Positions 31,849 through 41,986 are shown, counted from the stretch's first letter. The stretch is 60,697 bases of DNA from Ochrobactrum sp. CM-21-5 (GCF_014253075.1 NZ_JACLZJ010000012.1:1-60697), one strand, 5' to 3'. Translations and numbers: made by a program. Notes: generated from the letters alone by a model not told the origin.

Positions 31849-33294
31849 ATGGCGAAAGCGAAATGGCAAGTCTATGGCGAGATCACCGGCCCTGTAATCA
31901 TGATTGGCTTCGGGTCGATCGGGCGCGGTACCCTGCCGCTGATTGAACGCCATTTCAAATTCGACAAATCGCGGATGATCGTCATCGATCCCAGCGAAAA
32001 GAACCGTAAAATCCTTGACGATAAGGGTATCCGCTTCATCAAGGAAGCGATTACCAAGGACAATCACAAGGAGATTCTCGGGCCACTGCTGAACGGCGTG
32101 GAAGGACAGCCTTTCGTCGTCAATCTTTCAGTCGATACCGGCTCGCGCGATCTGATGCGTTACAGCCGGGAAATGGGCGCGCTTTACATCGACACCGTGG
32201 TCGAGCCATGGCTCGGCTTTTATTTCGATGAAGAGGCAGATAACGCATCGCGCACCAATTATGCTCTGCGCGAAACGGTACGCACAGAAAAGCGTAAGAA
32301 CCCGGGCGGCCCCACGGCCGTTTCATGTTGCGGTGCCAATCCCGGCATGGTTTCGTGGTTTGTCAAGAAAGCCCTCGTTAATCTCGCCGCCGATCTGAAG
32401 CTCGATTTCATCGAGCCTGCGCCAGAAGATCGCCGCGGCTGGGCGAAGCTGATGAAAAAGGCTGGTGTGAAGGGTATTCATATCGCCGAACGCGATACGC
32501 AGCGCGCCAAGAAACCCAAACCCTTCAACACGTTCTGGAACACCTGGTCGGTGGAGGGCTTTATCGCAGAAGGTCTGCAACCCGCCGAACTCGGCTGGGG
32601 CAGTCACGAGAAATGGATGCCCAAAAATGCGCGCAAGCAGAAAAAAGGCAATAAAACCGCCATTTTTCTTGAACAACCCGGCGGCAATACGCGTATTCGT
32701 AGCTGGTGCCCGACGCTTGGCGCGCAATATGGTTTTCTGGTCACGCACAATGAGGCAATTTCTATCGCCGATTTCTTCACGCTGCGCGACAAGAAGGGCA
32801 AGCTCGACTATCGCCTGACGTGCCATTATGCCTACCATCCCAGCAACGACGCCATTCTTTCGCTCGACGAAATGTTCGGCGCGGGCGGCAAGGCTCAAAC
32901 CGTTCAGCACGTCCTGGAGGAAGACGAAATTCTGGATGGGACCGATGAGCTGGGTGTCCTTCTCTACGGCCACGACAAGAACGCTTACTGGTACGGCTCA
33001 CAATTGACGATCGCGGAAGCCCGCAAGCTTGCGCCTTATCAGAACGCGACGGGCCTCCAGGTTTCCTCGGCCGTTCTGGCAGGTATGGTCTGGGCACTTG
33101 AAAATCCCCAGAGCGGTATCGTTGAAACCGACGAGATGGACTATCGCCGTTGTCTTGAAGTGCAAATGCATTATCTGGGGCCGGTCAAGGGTTATTATAC
33201 CGACTGGACGCCTCTCGAGGGTCGCAGTCATCTTTTTAAAGAGGACCTCGACACCAAAGACCCCTGGCAGTTCCGTAATATTCTGGTGCGATAG
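31849..33294 (+). CDS. hss: Homospermidine synthase
   Basis: A 481-residue enzyme with the NAD-binding GFGSIGRG near residue 20, VVEPWLGFY near 117, SCCGANPGMVSWFVKKAL near 159, and a C-terminal region including DEMDYRRCLEVQ. It makes homospermidine from putrescine (and spermidine) with NAD and is common in Rhizobiales. The putrescine could come from the decarboxylase encoded at 12151. It has its own 151-base upstream region. A GC-rich hairpin at 33306-33323 follows it, without a clear U-run. Confidence 0.95.
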   Translation: MAKAKWQVYGEITGPVIMIGFGSIGRGTLPLIERHFKFDKSRMIVIDPSEKNRKILDDKGIRFIKEAITKDNHKEILGPLLNGVEGQPFVVNLSVDTGSRDLMRYSREMGALYIDTVVEPWLGFYFDEEADNASRTNYALRETVRTEKRKNPGGPTAVSCCGANPGMVSWFVKKALVNLAADLKLDFIEPAPEDRRGWAKLMKKAGVKGIHIAERDTQRAKKPKPFNTFWNTWSVEGFIAEGLQPAELGWGSHEKWMPKNARKQKKGNKTAIFLEQPGGNTRIRSWCPTLGAQYGFLVTHNEAISIADFFTLRDKKGKLDYRLTCHYAYHPSNDAILSLDEMFGAGGKAQTVQHVLEEDEILDGTDELGVLLYGHDKNAYWYGSQLTIAEARKLAPYQNATGLQVSSAVLAGMVWALENPQSGIVETDEMDYRRCLEVQMHYLGPVKGYYTDWTPLEGRSHLFKEDLDTKDPWQFRNILVR

Positions 33295-33305
33295 AAACTG
33301 TACCT

Positions 33306-33323
33306 GCCCGGCCCAAACCGGGC
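33306..33323 (+). terminator. GC hairpin after the homospermidine synthase gene
   Basis: GCCCGG (33306-33311) pairs with CCGGGC (33318-33323) across a six-base loop, 11 bases after the stop. There is no clear run of T, so termination would be weak. Confidence 0.4.
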
Positions 33324-33435
33324 AACCGCCATTGCGGCAGTTTCGCAACAGTTTTGTTATCCTCTTAATGGGGACTTGTTTTCGTGTAAGTTTCCATACA
33401 TCACACGAGAAACATCCCTAATGGAGAGCATGGAC

Positions 33436-33816
33436 ATGAAACGCTTGCGCATTATCGGCCCCCTTGCAGTCCTCTCGCTGGCGCTGGCAGCGTGCGAAAC
33501 GACTGGCCCAGTCGGCGGCAATGTCCCGGTTGTCTCCCGCACACCGGCAGGCATCGAAGGCAATTGGGTGGATGCAAACGGCATCACCTCTTCTTTCAAT
33601 GGCGGTATCTTCGAAACCCGTACCACCGACACCAACGAAAGGCTGGCAGAAGGCAACTATCGCTATCTGTCACCGCAGCTGGTCGAAATCGATATGCGTT
33701 CGATCGTGCGTGGAACCTCTTCCAAGGTCAACTGCGCGCTGGTTTCCCCGGCACAGCTCAACTGCACCTCTTCCGCCGGTTCACGCTTCTCGCTCAACCG
33801 CGGCGCTGCAGGCTGA
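33436..33816 (+). CDS. omp10: Outer membrane lipoprotein Omp10
   Basis: A 126-residue precursor from ATG 33436 (MKRLRIIGPL). The lipobox LALAAC gives acylated Cys20, and the mature part has AGIEGNWVDANGI, SSFNGGIFETRTTD and SKVNCALVSPAQLNC. It matches the Brucella Omp10 surface lipoprotein in length and sequence throughout as I remember it. The longer frame from 33376 lacks a signal peptide at its start, and the GGAG at 33422 fits the 33436 start. Omp10 is surface-exposed in Brucella; its molecular role is not defined. It is a good taxonomic marker for the Brucella/Ochrobactrum group. Confidence 0.92.
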   Translation: MKRLRIIGPLAVLSLALAACETTGPVGGNVPVVSRTPAGIEGNWVDANGITSSFNGGIFETRTTDTNERLAEGNYRYLSPQLVEIDMRSIVRGTSSKVNCALVSPAQLNCTSSAGSRFSLNRGAAG

Positions 33817-33945
33817 AACAGCGGCACCCAGTTCAATGTCTAGCGCCGCGGGACCACCGCGTCGCTTGAATTTGGTGGGTGACAATTGTCAGGATTGTAA
33901 TTTGTCTTTTTTTGTCTAGTTTTCCGGCAGAACAGGAGTCGGAAG

Positions 33946-34998
33946 ATGAACGAGATGGACAACGTGCAAGAAAAGCCCAGCCAGACAACGGGCCAGGACG
34001 CAAAAGCGAAACTGCCGAAGGTCGGGGTTCTGCTGGTCAATCTCGGCACGCCCGACGGCACAAGTTATGGCCCGATGCGACGCTATCTGGCAGAGTTCCT
34101 CTCCGATCGCCGCGTGATCGAATGGCCGCGCCTGATCTGGTATCCGATCCTCTACGGCATTGTCCTCAGCACGCGCCCCAAGCGTTCCGGCAAGCTGTAT
34201 GACCGCATCTGGAACCGCCAGAACAACGAATCTCCGTTACGCACATATACCCGCGCACAGGGCGAGAAGCTGGCGTCGGCTCTCGCAGACAATCCCAATG
34301 TGATTGTCGACTGGGCCATGCGCTACGGCCAGCCTTCAATCGAAAGCGTCACGGACCGGCTGCTGCAACAAGGCTGCGAGCGGATCGTCATGTTTCCGCT
34401 CTATCCGCAATATTCGGCAACAACCACCGCGACCGTAAACGACAAATTCTTTGAGGCGCTGATGAAGAAGCGCTTCATGCCTGCCGTGCGCATCGTTCCT
34501 TCTTACGAAGCGGAGCCGGTCTATATCGAGGCTTTGGCGCGCTCGATCGAAAAGCATCTGGAAACGCTTTCCTTCAAACCGGAAGTTATCCTTGCTTCCT
34601 ATCACGGTATCCCGAAGAGCTATTCCGACAAGGGCGATCCCTATCGCCAGCAATGTCTTGAGACTTCGCGCCTTTTGCGCGCGCGCCTCGGGCTTGACGA
34701 AAAGCAGTTCCGCTCCACCTTCCAGTCGCGTTTCGGTCCGGAAGAATGGCTCCAGCCCTACACCGACGAAACGGTGGAAAGTCTCGCGAAGCAAGGCGTC
34801 AAGTCTATGGCTGTGCTCAATCCCGGTTTCGTGGCCGACTGCCTCGAAACGGTGGATGAAATCGGCAATGAAGCCGCCGAAGGTTTCCATGAGAATGGCG
34901 GCGAAAACTTCAGCCACATCCCCTGTCTTAACGACAGCGAAGACGGTATGAAAGTCATCGAGACGCTGGTGCGTCGCGAATTACAGGGATGGATTTAA
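33946..34998 (+). CDS. hemH: Ferrochelatase
   Basis: A 350-residue protein starting MNEMDNVQEK, preceded by GGAAG. It has VGVLLVNLGTPD near residue 26, the FPLYPQYSATTT block near 153, ASYHGIPKSY near 219 with the conserved active-site histidine, and NPGFVADCLETVDEIGNEA near 293. It inserts ferrous iron into protoporphyrin IX, the last step of haem synthesis, on the inner face of the membrane. It lies downstream of omp10 in the same direction, 129 bases away. Confidence 0.96.
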   Translation: MNEMDNVQEKPSQTTGQDAKAKLPKVGVLLVNLGTPDGTSYGPMRRYLAEFLSDRRVIEWPRLIWYPILYGIVLSTRPKRSGKLYDRIWNRQNNESPLRTYTRAQGEKLASALADNPNVIVDWAMRYGQPSIESVTDRLLQQGCERIVMFPLYPQYSATTTATVNDKFFEALMKKRFMPAVRIVPSYEAEPVYIEALARSIEKHLETLSFKPEVILASYHGIPKSYSDKGDPYRQQCLETSRLLRARLGLDEKQFRSTFQSRFGPEEWLQPYTDETVESLAKQGVKSMAVLNPGFVADCLETVDEIGNEAAEGFHENGGENFSHIPCLNDSEDGMKVIETLVRRELQGWI

Positions 34999-35086
34999 GG
35001 GCAAGGCCGTAAGTGAGTAGTAGGGCAGCATGTTGAACATGTGATAGGCTCTTTTTATCCTGCTGCCTTAAAAGAGGTTTTCCGCA

Positions 35087-36079
35087 ATGACAGGTTTCGA
35101 CATCACGCTGCTCATTCTGGCTGCGCTGGTTCTGGCAGCGCTCTTTGCCGGCATCAAAACGGTGCCGCAAGGGTATAATTATACGGTCGAACGTTTCGGT
35201 CGTTATACGCGCACGCTCAATCCGGGTCTGAACCTGATCGTGCCGTTCTTCGACCGGATCGGCGCACGTTTGAACATGATGGAGCAGGTGCTTGACGTTC
35301 CGACGCAGGAAGTCATCACCCGTGATAACGCCATTGTCGGTGTCGACGGTGTGGCATTTTATCAGGTGCTCAATGCCGCGCAGGCCGCCTATCAGGTGGC
35401 GAACCTCCAATATGCCATTCTCAACCTCACCATGACCAACATCCGCACTGTCATGGGATCAATGGATCTGGACGAGCTGCTTTCCAACCGCGATGCGATC
35501 AACGATCGCCTGTTGCGTGTTGTCGATGAAGCCGCACATCCATGGGGCCTCAAAATGACCCGTGTGGAGATCAAGGACATCAATCCGCCAGAAGACATCG
35601 TCAATTCGATGGCGCGCCAGATGAAAGCCGAACGCGACAAACGCGCCCAGGTACTGGAAGCGGAAGGCGACCGCAACGCGCAAATTCTGCGTGCCGAAGG
35701 CCAGAAGCAGTCGCAGATTCTCGAAGCGGAAGGAAAGCTGGAAGCGGCAAAACGCGAAGCCGAAGCACGTGAACGCCTGGCCGAGGCTGAAGCCAAGGCT
35801 ACCACGCTGGTCTCGGACGCTGTTTCGAATGGGAATGTGCAGGCGCTCAACTACTTCGTGGCACAGAAATATACGGAAGCCCTTAGCAACATTGCCAGCG
35901 CCAAGAACCAGAAAGTGGTGCTGATGCCGCTGGAGGCAAGTTCCCTCATCGGATCGCTCGGTGGTATAGGCGCCATTGCGCGCGAGGTATTCGGCGACGG
36001 CAAGGTACAGCCTGTCGACCCAGCACCGACCGCCCCTCCTGCCCGCTCACGCAGCGTGCCGCCCACCGGTCGCGGCTGA
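35087..36079 (+). CDS. SPFH/band-7 (stomatin-like) membrane protein
   Basis: A 330-residue protein with one N-terminal membrane helix (about 5-22). The band-7 domain follows: [53 protein letters not shown] and [20 protein letters not shown] coiled-coil of repeated EAEG/RAEG units lies near 190-245, and the C-terminal tail is Pro-rich. Members (QmcA, stomatin) form membrane scaffolds that guard proteases or lipid domains. The partner NfeD gene begins 18 bases downstream, the usual arrangement. Confidence 0.9.
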   Translation: MTGFDITLLILAALVLAALFAGIKTVPQGYNYTVERFGRYTRTLNPGLNLIVPFFDRIGARLNMMEQVLDVPTQEVITRDNAIVGVDGVAFYQVLNAAQAAYQVANLQYAILNLTMTNIRTVMGSMDLDELLSNRDAINDRLLRVVDEAAHPWGLKMTRVEIKDINPPEDIVNSMARQMKAERDKRAQVLEAEGDRNAQILRAEGQKQSQILEAEGKLEAAKREAEARERLAEAEAKATTLVSDAVSNGNVQALNYFVAQKYTEALSNIASAKNQKVVLMPLEASSLIGSLGGIGAIAREVFGDGKVQPVDPAPTAPPARSRSVPPTGRG

Positions 36080-36097
36080 CATTCGCGGGAGAGCGAA

Positions 36098-36559
36098 ATG
36101 ATTCTTGACTATCTGGCTGAATTGGGGCGTTGGAATTGGCTCGTTCTGGGGCTGGCGCTGCTCATTCTGGAAATTATGGCACCCGGATTTTTCTTCATCT
36201 GGTTCGGTCTGGCAGCGCTCGTTACGGGCGCGGCGGCTTTTCTTTTTGCATCGGCGGCCGGCTTTGGCTGGCAGGCCCAGACCGTGCTCTTCCTGGTTCT
36301 GGCAGTGATTTTCGTTCTGATCGGTCGCCGGTTCTTCGGCTCCAGCGACGATCGGCAGAATGAACCGCTTCTCAATCGTCGGGGCGAGCAGCTTGTGGGC
36401 CAGCGCGCAACGCTGTCCGAACCCATCATCAACGGACGCGGGCGAATCCGCATTGATGATACGATGTGGCGCGTGAAGGGACCCGACCTGCCGGCAGGCA
36501 CGGAAGTGCGAGTGATCTCTTTCGATCCGATGACGCTCGAAATCGAAGTGGCGGTATAA
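36098..36559 (+). CDS. NfeD-family membrane protein
   Basis: A 153-residue protein. Three or so hydrophobic helices (about residues 13-80) precede a soluble C-terminal OB-fold (RGEQLVGQRATLSEPIINGRGRIRIDDTMWRVKGPDLPAGTEVRV). This is the short NfeD type without a ClpP-like protease domain. It forms a pair with the adjacent band-7 protein, and their complexes act in membrane organisation or quality control. The start is ATG 36098 after GGAGAG. Confidence 0.9.
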   Translation: MILDYLAELGRWNWLVLGLALLILEIMAPGFFFIWFGLAALVTGAAAFLFASAAGFGWQAQTVLFLVLAVIFVLIGRRFFGSSDDRQNEPLLNRRGEQLVGQRATLSEPIINGRGRIRIDDTMWRVKGPDLPAGTEVRVISFDPMTLEIEVAV

Positions 36560-36610
36560 GGCGGGAGGCAATAGAATGTTATGGACGTTTCAGTCGCCCG
36601 CAGCTCTTAA

Positions 36611-37612
36611 CTAAGCCGCGCCAATCCGCAGCAGATCGTGGAAGTGAACAAGACCAATTGGGCGATTGTCCTCAACGACGATCAATGCACCAATATGGTT
36701 CTCATTGATCGTATTGAGCGCGGCCGTCGCCAACATATTCTGGTTCACGGTCTTCGGCTTACGTGTCATGATGTCGTCGACGGACAGTTCCGAAAGATTA
36801 CGATCCAGATTGCGTGAAATATCACCGTCTGTAACGATACCGGCCAGCTCGCCGCTATCATGAATGACCACCACGCAGCCAAAACTCTTCTGGGACAATA
36901 CCTTCATCGCATCGGGCATGGAGGTGCCTGCCTTCACAAGTGGAAGACGCTCGCCGCGATGCATGATTTCGCGAATATGCGTGAGACTTGCGCCAAGCGA
37001 ACCACCCGGATGGAACGTTTTGAAATCGCTTGGGCTAAACCCGCGCGCTTCCAGAAGGGCGATGGCCAGCGCATCGCCGATGGCAAGCTGCATCATTGTG
37101 GAGGTCGTGGGTGCCAGACCATGTGGACAGGCTTCTGCCGTTTTGGGTAACAGCAATACAATATCGGCGGAGCGCCCGAGCGCCGAATCCGCTCGCGAGG
37201 TGATTGCGATCAGCGGAATACCGAATCGCTGCGAATAGTTGACGATACCCTTCAGCTCTGCCGTTTCCCCCGACCAGGAGATTGCCAGAATCACATCATC
37301 ACGACCGATCATGCCCAAATCGCCGTGATTGGCTTCCGCAGAATGGACAAAAAATGCCGAGGTTCCCGTCGATGCGAAAGTGGCTGCGAGTTTGGTACCT
37401 ATATGGCCGCTTTTGCCAACGCCAGTGACGACAAGACGTCCACTGGCGGCGACAATACGGTTGACGGCATCCGCAAAGGGGCCAGAAAGGCCGTTATTCA
37501 GCGCTTTTTCAAGCGCGACGAGGCCTGCATTCTCGGTTTTGATCGTGCGCAACGCGGAAGCGATTGCCGCCTCTGCATCCGCCGGGTTCTGGGTCTGGTC
37601 GAGCTTTTCCAT
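36611..37612 (-). CDS. kpsF: Arabinose-5-phosphate isomerase (KpsF/GutQ family)
   Basis: A 333-residue protein from ATG 37612 (MEKLDQTQN); a TTG start at 37696 would add 28 residues without relatives I know. The SIS sugar-isomerase domain has VVTGVGKSGHIGTKLAATFASTGT near 65 and HSAEANHGDLGM near 91. Two C-terminal CBS domains follow (about 205-330). It converts ribulose-5-phosphate to arabinose-5-phosphate, the precursor of Kdo used in lipopolysaccharide. It is divergent from a beta-barrel gene and close to galU, in an envelope-polysaccharide setting. Confidence 0.93.
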   Translation of the reverse strand: MEKLDQTQNPADAEAAIASALRTIKTENAGLVALEKALNNGLSGPFADAVNRIVAASGRLVVTGVGKSGHIGTKLAATFASTGTSAFFVHSAEANHGDLGMIGRDDVILAISWSGETAELKGIVNYSQRFGIPLIAITSRADSALGRSADIVLLLPKTAEACPHGLAPTTSTMMQLAIGDALAIALLEARGFSPSDFKTFHPGGSLGASLTHIREIMHRGERLPLVKAGTSMPDAMKVLSQKSFGCVVVIHDSGELAGIVTDGDISRNLDRNLSELSVDDIMTRKPKTVNQNMLATAALNTINENHIGALIVVEDNRPIGLVHFHDLLRIGAA

Positions 37613-37754
37613 GGCGGCAAGGGTTAGCGTCTTCGTCGCTGCTTGTCCAATATTTGTTGCAGCAGAAACGTCATGCAGAACGCACTCGGCAACCAAGAAT
37701 TAACCATGTGGCTTTACCGTTCGTCTACCACGTTGCGACGGTTTGAAGATACAT

Positions 37755-39329
37755 ATGCTTATTGCCCATGCCCCATCTGGCGGATTGACGCTTATTGCCC
37801 GCAGGCTCCGTTGCCTGCTTCTGGCAGGCGTGGCGTTGACAGGCGGCCACATGCCAGCCTTCGCTCAGGATGCATATCTGCGAGGCAGTGTACCGGAGGA
37901 CGTATTGTCCGCCTCCAGTCCGCAAACCCTGGCGACCCGCGGCCTGGCAGCGCCAGGTACGGATCAGGTCGGGCGTGACGGTGAAGCCGATGGCTTTTTT
38001 TCTCCGCCGGAAATTGAGCCAGCAGGCAATGCGATCATACAGCCGCCCGTGCGCACAACAGAACCAGCGGACATCCCGCTCGATAATATGCGCGTGGGCG
38101 CCATCAGCAGCCAACCCGGCAACGATACAGGCCGCGCGCAGCGCGAGAATTTGCGTCAGACTCCAGAACAGGGTCGCAACATCACCCAGGACGCCGATCC
38201 GTTCGCGCCGGTCGGCATTCGCGCTGGCTCGTTTATCCTGCGTCCATCACTGGAACAGGGCTTGCGCGCGACATCCAACGGCGACAACAGCGCCTCGGGT
38301 TCCAGCGCCGTGCTTTCTGAAACAACCTTGCGCGTCAACGCCCAGTCTGACTGGTCACGTCACCAGGCAACGCTGGATGCCTCCGGCACGCTCAGCAAAT
38401 CCATTTCCGGGCAGGATGTTTCCGAGCCGCGGCTTGATATTCAAGGCAATCTGCGCCTTGACCTCCCCGACGAGACCATTGTTAACGCGGCTGCCGGTTA
38501 CACTATACGCCGTGAAAGCGCTTCCAGTCCGAATGGCGTTGTTGGGGCTTTGAAGCGGCCGCTTGTGCATACGCTCAATGGCAGCCTTGGAGTAGAACGC
38601 GAACTGGGTCTCGTTTTTGGCCGCGCGACCGGACGCGTCGAGCATGACATGTATGGCAATGCCAAGCTTGCTTCCGGTGGGAGTGTTTCACAGAAAGACC
38701 GCGACAATACCTATGCCAGCATCACGTTGCGCGGCGGTTTTTCGCTCTCGCCGGCATTAAAGCCTTTTGCCGAGGTCGAACTGGGCAAACGCATTTTCGA
38801 CCAGAGCGTCGACAGCAATGGCTATGATCGCAGTGGATCGCAATATGCTTTGCGCGGCGGTTTGATGGTCGATATGGGCGAAAAACTGAACGGCGAATTC
38901 GCGGCTGGTTATATGCGGGCCAACAGCAACGATCCCCGTCTTGGCGACGTTGGCGGCCCGTCGATAAATGCAGCGCTTAACTGGTCGCCATTGCGCGGGA
39001 CCGATGTGCGCCTCTACGCACAAACGCTTGTTGACAGCTCCACTTCGCCCGGCATCGCCGGGTCACTTCTCCATTTCGCAAGCCTGGACGTCACACGCCA
39101 GGTACGCTCGGATTTGAGCCTCAATGCCCGGCTTGATGCCAATATCCGGGAAAACAAGGACGGCACGGGAACCGATTACACGCTCGGTGCGCAAATAGGC
39201 GCAACGTATTGGATCAACCGCTTTGTCGGTCTGGATGCACGTTTGCGTCATGAATTCCTGACCAGCAAGGTTTCAGATCGCGAGTATAAAGCCAACAGCA
39301 TCTATGTCGGCATGAAAGTTCAGCGCTAA
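37755..39329 (+). CDS. Outer-membrane beta-barrel protein (BBP2-like)
   Basis: A 524-residue exported protein from ATG 37755, with a signal segment ending at AFAQDAYLRG (about residue 38). A Gly/Pro/Ala linker of about 110 residues precedes a long run of alternating hydrophobic strands, such as TLRVNAQSDWSRHQATLDASG and the last strand ANSIYVGMKVQR. The closing aromatic/basic terminal strand is typical of outer-membrane barrels. I assign it to the beta-barrel porin 2-like group, often found in polysaccharide loci. Its cargo is unknown. A TTG at 37743 is an alternative start. Confidence 0.75.
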   Translation: MLIAHAPSGGLTLIARRLRCLLLAGVALTGGHMPAFAQDAYLRGSVPEDVLSASSPQTLATRGLAAPGTDQVGRDGEADGFFSPPEIEPAGNAIIQPPVRTTEPADIPLDNMRVGAISSQPGNDTGRAQRENLRQTPEQGRNITQDADPFAPVGIRAGSFILRPSLEQGLRATSNGDNSASGSSAVLSETTLRVNAQSDWSRHQATLDASGTLSKSISGQDVSEPRLDIQGNLRLDLPDETIVNAAAGYTIRRESASSPNGVVGALKRPLVHTLNGSLGVERELGLVFGRATGRVEHDMYGNAKLASGGSVSQKDRDNTYASITLRGGFSLSPALKPFAEVELGKRIFDQSVDSNGYDRSGSQYALRGGLMVDMGEKLNGEFAAGYMRANSNDPRLGDVGGPSINAALNWSPLRGTDVRLYAQTLVDSSTSPGIAGSLLHFASLDVTRQVRSDLSLNARLDANIRENKDGTGTDYTLGAQIGATYWINRFVGLDARLRHEFLTSKVSDREYKANSIYVGMKVQR

Positions 39330-39332
39330 CAA

Positions 39333-39366
39333 AAATCCCCACCTCCATTTCTGAAAGCGGGGATTT
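39333..39366. terminator. Intrinsic terminator between the beta-barrel and galU genes
   Basis: An 8-base stem AAATCCCC / GGGGATTT with an 18-base loop lies between two convergent genes. A-rich and T-rich sides allow use in both directions. Confidence 0.65.
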
Positions 39367-39386
39367 CTCTCGTTCGAAGCCGATGC

Positions 39387-40280
39387 CTATGCAGGCTTGA
39401 TCGTTTTCAGGAGATCACCGATGGAGCCCTCCACAGTGGGGCGGATATCCTGCCTCCACAGTGCAAAGGCGACATTGGCCTCGATGAACCCCGCCTTTGA
39501 GCCGCAATCGAAGGTCAGCCCCTGATAGTTGAAGCCAAAGAACTTCTGCGCATCGGCAAGTTTCAGCATGGCGTCGGTGAGCTGGATTTCGTTACCAGCG
39601 CCCTTTTCCTGCTTGCTCAGGAGTTCAAAAATCTCCGGCTGCAGGATATAACGGCCATTGATGTAGAGATTGGACGGAGCCGTGCCCTTGGCAGGTTTTT
39701 CAACCATCTGGTTGATCTCGAAGCCGTTTCCAATCGCCTCGCCTTTGCCGACAATGCCGTATTTATGCGCCTCTTCCGGATCGCACTCCTGAACGGCGAT
39801 GACATTGCCGCCAGTCTGTTCATAAAGCTCGACCATTTCCTTGAGGCAGCCCTTCTTTGACTGCATCACCATATCCGGCAGCAGAAGAGCGAACGGCTCA
39901 TTGCCGACCAGCTCACGCGCGCACCAGACAGCGTGACCGAGACCCAGCGGGACCTGCTGACGGGTGAAACTTGTCGTGCCGGGCTGTGGCTGGAGATCCT
40001 GAAGGTGTTCAAGCTCGGCAGTCTTGCCGCGTTCGGCCAGCGTGGAGTAGAGTTCCACCTGCGCATCGAAATAATCTTCGATGACAGCCTTGTTGCGTCC
40101 GGTGACGAAGATCAGATGTTCAATGCCGGCTTCACGTGCCTCATCGACCACATACTGGATGACGGGTTTGTCAACAACCGTCAGCATTTCCTTCGGGATG
40201 GATTTCGTGGCGGGCAGGAAGCGGGTGCCAAGACCTGCAACCGGGAAGACTGCCTTGCGGATTTTCCGAATTGAACTCAT
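39387..40280 (-). CDS. galU: UTP-glucose-1-phosphate uridylyltransferase
   Basis: A 297-residue nucleotidyltransferase. The activation loop is [22 protein letters not shown] around residues 13-34, with [12 protein letters not shown] next and the LLPDMVM metal site near 132. [14 protein letters not shown] (about 190) and the [13 protein letters not shown] segment near the C-terminus are typical GalU. It makes UDP-glucose for exopolysaccharide, lipopolysaccharide and osmoregulated glucans. It is likely to supply the surface-polysaccharide genes at 475-11448 as well as LPS. Confidence 0.96.
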   Translation of the reverse strand: MSSIRKIRKAVFPVAGLGTRFLPATKSIPKEMLTVVDKPVIQYVVDEAREAGIEHLIFVTGRNKAVIEDYFDAQVELYSTLAERGKTAELEHLQDLQPQPGTTSFTRQQVPLGLGHAVWCARELVGNEPFALLLPDMVMQSKKGCLKEMVELYEQTGGNVIAVQECDPEEAHKYGIVGKGEAIGNGFEINQMVEKPAKGTAPSNLYINGRYILQPEIFELLSKQEKGAGNEIQLTDAMLKLADAQKFFGFNYQGLTFDCGSKAGFIEANVAFALWRQDIRPTVEGSIGDLLKTIKPA

Positions 40281-40643
40281 TCCTCTCCTCGATCTTCACT
40301 GAAGCGAATTCGCTGAAACACTGAAACAGCTGGACTTCAAATAAGGCATTTTCATTAAGGAACGACGAAACTGCGAAACCAATACCATCACATTAAATAA
40401 CCCCCTCTTAATGATGCTTGATTCAAAATTTCTGGAACTTTCGCACAAAATCCGAGCGAGCGCGACCATGGTAAACCAAATGCTAACCTGCGCAGTCTAA
40501 GTTCGGCAATTCGATGAATCGACCTCGAATTCAACACTGGATCGTATTGAGAAGTTAATGCAATCTGGGTGCTGTGGGGTCGATGCGGAAGGAAACGCGC
40601 CGGTAGACGGCAGAAAAAGATGATTGCAGAAGGGAAACACAGA
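40281..40643. other. 363-base gap between galU and the transglycosylase gene
   Basis: The gap lies between divergent genes and must hold both promoters. It is AT-rich with several TTAA motifs at irregular spacing (for example near 40393-40414) but no clean CtrA site. I see no gene, no strong hairpin and no repeat beyond the short direct copy CTGAAACA near 40312-40326. Confidence 0.5.
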
Positions 40644-41882
40644 ATGCTGCGATTTCCATTCACCCTCGGGCGAACGACGCAAATGAAGGTAGCCGCAACC
40701 ATGGCGGTCGCCCTGTTTGCTTCAGGCTTTTCGGTGGGAAATGCATTGGCCGACGCCAAATTCCGCCAATGGGTCGTCAGCTTCCGCTCGGTTGCGATCA
40801 AAAGCGGGGTGACACCTTCCACGTTCGAGCGTGCTTTTGCGGGCGTCAATGCGCCCGATCCGGTGGTGTTGCAAAAGGCCCGCTATCAGCCTGAATTCAC
40901 TGAACCGGTTTGGAGCTACATCGACAATCGCGTGAATGAGAATTCCGTTGCAGTTGGCCAAAGTATGGCGCGTAAATGGGGTCCGTGGCTGAAGCGCATC
41001 GAACAGAAATTTTCCGTTGACCGTAACACCCTGCTCGCCATCTGGTCCATGGAGAGCAACTATGGCGAGATTCTCAAGCGTGACGATGTGATGCGCGATG
41101 CAATCCGCTCATTGGCAACGCTGGCCTATGCGGACCAGCGTCGCGCCAAATACGGTCGCACGCAGCTTATCGCCGCAATGAAAATCCTCCAGACGGGCGA
41201 TATCGACCGCGGTCACCTCTCCGGCTCCTGGGCTGGCGCGCTTGGCCATACCCAGTTCATCCCCACGAGCTATCAGGCCTATGCCGTCGATATGGACGGC
41301 AACGGCAAGCGCGACATCTGGAACTCGATCCCCGATGCGCTGGGCACTGCTGCAAATCTCTTGCATCGCAACGGCTGGCAACCGGGACGCAGCTGGGGTT
41401 ATGAAGTGGTGCTTCCTCAAGGCCGCAAATTTCCTTCCGGCTCGCTGACGATTGCTGAATGGAAACGGCTGGGCCTCGTACGAGCCAATGGTCGTCCTTT
41501 CCCGTCGTCGAACGAAAAGGCTACCCTCAAAGTACCGGATGGTCGTCAGGGACCGGCGTTTTTAATGACGAAGAATTTCTTCGTTCTCAAGCGCTACAAC
41601 AATGCCGATAAATACGCGCTGGCCGTAGGCCTGCTCGCTGACCGCATCGGCGGTTATCAGGGATTGAGACAGGACTGGAACCGGCCCTTCACGCCGATCA
41701 CCATGAACGAGCGTGAAGAATTGCAGACCCATCTCAAGGCGCTCGGCTATTACGATGGTAATATCGATGGCAAGATCGGCTCCACCTCCCGCGCCGCCAT
41801 TGAAGCGTTTCAGCAGCGCAATGGCCTGCAGCCGGACGGCCATCCGAGCAAGGAAGTTCTTTCCATACTCCGCCGCCGCTGA
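40644..41882 (+). CDS. Lytic murein transglycosylase (MltB-type) with peptidoglycan-binding domain
   Basis: A 412-residue exported protein from ATG 40644 (MLRFPFTLG), nine bases after GAAGGG. A signal segment ends near NALADAKF. The SLT_2/MltB domain has IWSMESNYGEI with the catalytic Glu (about residue 140), SWAGALGHTQFIPTSY near 200 and DMDGNGKRDIWNSIPDAL. A C-terminal PG_binding_1 domain (ALGYYDGNIDGKIGSTSRAAIEAFQQRNGL) completes it. It cleaves glycan strands, forming anhydromuropeptides. A long stem terminator follows. Confidence 0.93.
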   Translation: MLRFPFTLGRTTQMKVAATMAVALFASGFSVGNALADAKFRQWVVSFRSVAIKSGVTPSTFERAFAGVNAPDPVVLQKARYQPEFTEPVWSYIDNRVNENSVAVGQSMARKWGPWLKRIEQKFSVDRNTLLAIWSMESNYGEILKRDDVMRDAIRSLATLAYADQRRAKYGRTQLIAAMKILQTGDIDRGHLSGSWAGALGHTQFIPTSYQAYAVDMDGNGKRDIWNSIPDALGTAANLLHRNGWQPGRSWGYEVVLPQGRKFPSGSLTIAEWKRLGLVRANGRPFPSSNEKATLKVPDGRQGPAFLMTKNFFVLKRYNNADKYALAVGLLADRIGGYQGLRQDWNRPFTPITMNEREELQTHLKALGYYDGNIDGKIGSTSRAAIEAFQQRNGLQPDGHPSKEVLSILRRR

Positions 41883-41895
41883 CGGACAGGACCCG

Positions 41896-41941
41896 AACAA
41901 AATGGAGCGCGTCCGAACAAGGCGCGCTCCATTTTGTTTTT
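41896..41941 (+). terminator. Intrinsic terminator after the transglycosylase gene
   Basis: A 16-base stem (AACAAAATGGAGCGCG with CGCGCTCCATTTTGTT, 11-base loop) is followed by more T. It is among the strongest terminators in the window. Confidence 0.9.
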
Positions 41942-41986
41942 CCGTCATGCGGCGCTAATATGTGCGGCAGCAAGAAGGTGAGACGA

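Noticed and set aside
40393..40414. TTAA-rich stretch resembling a CtrA box
   Set aside because: Spacing between TTAA half-sites is 11, not 7, bases.
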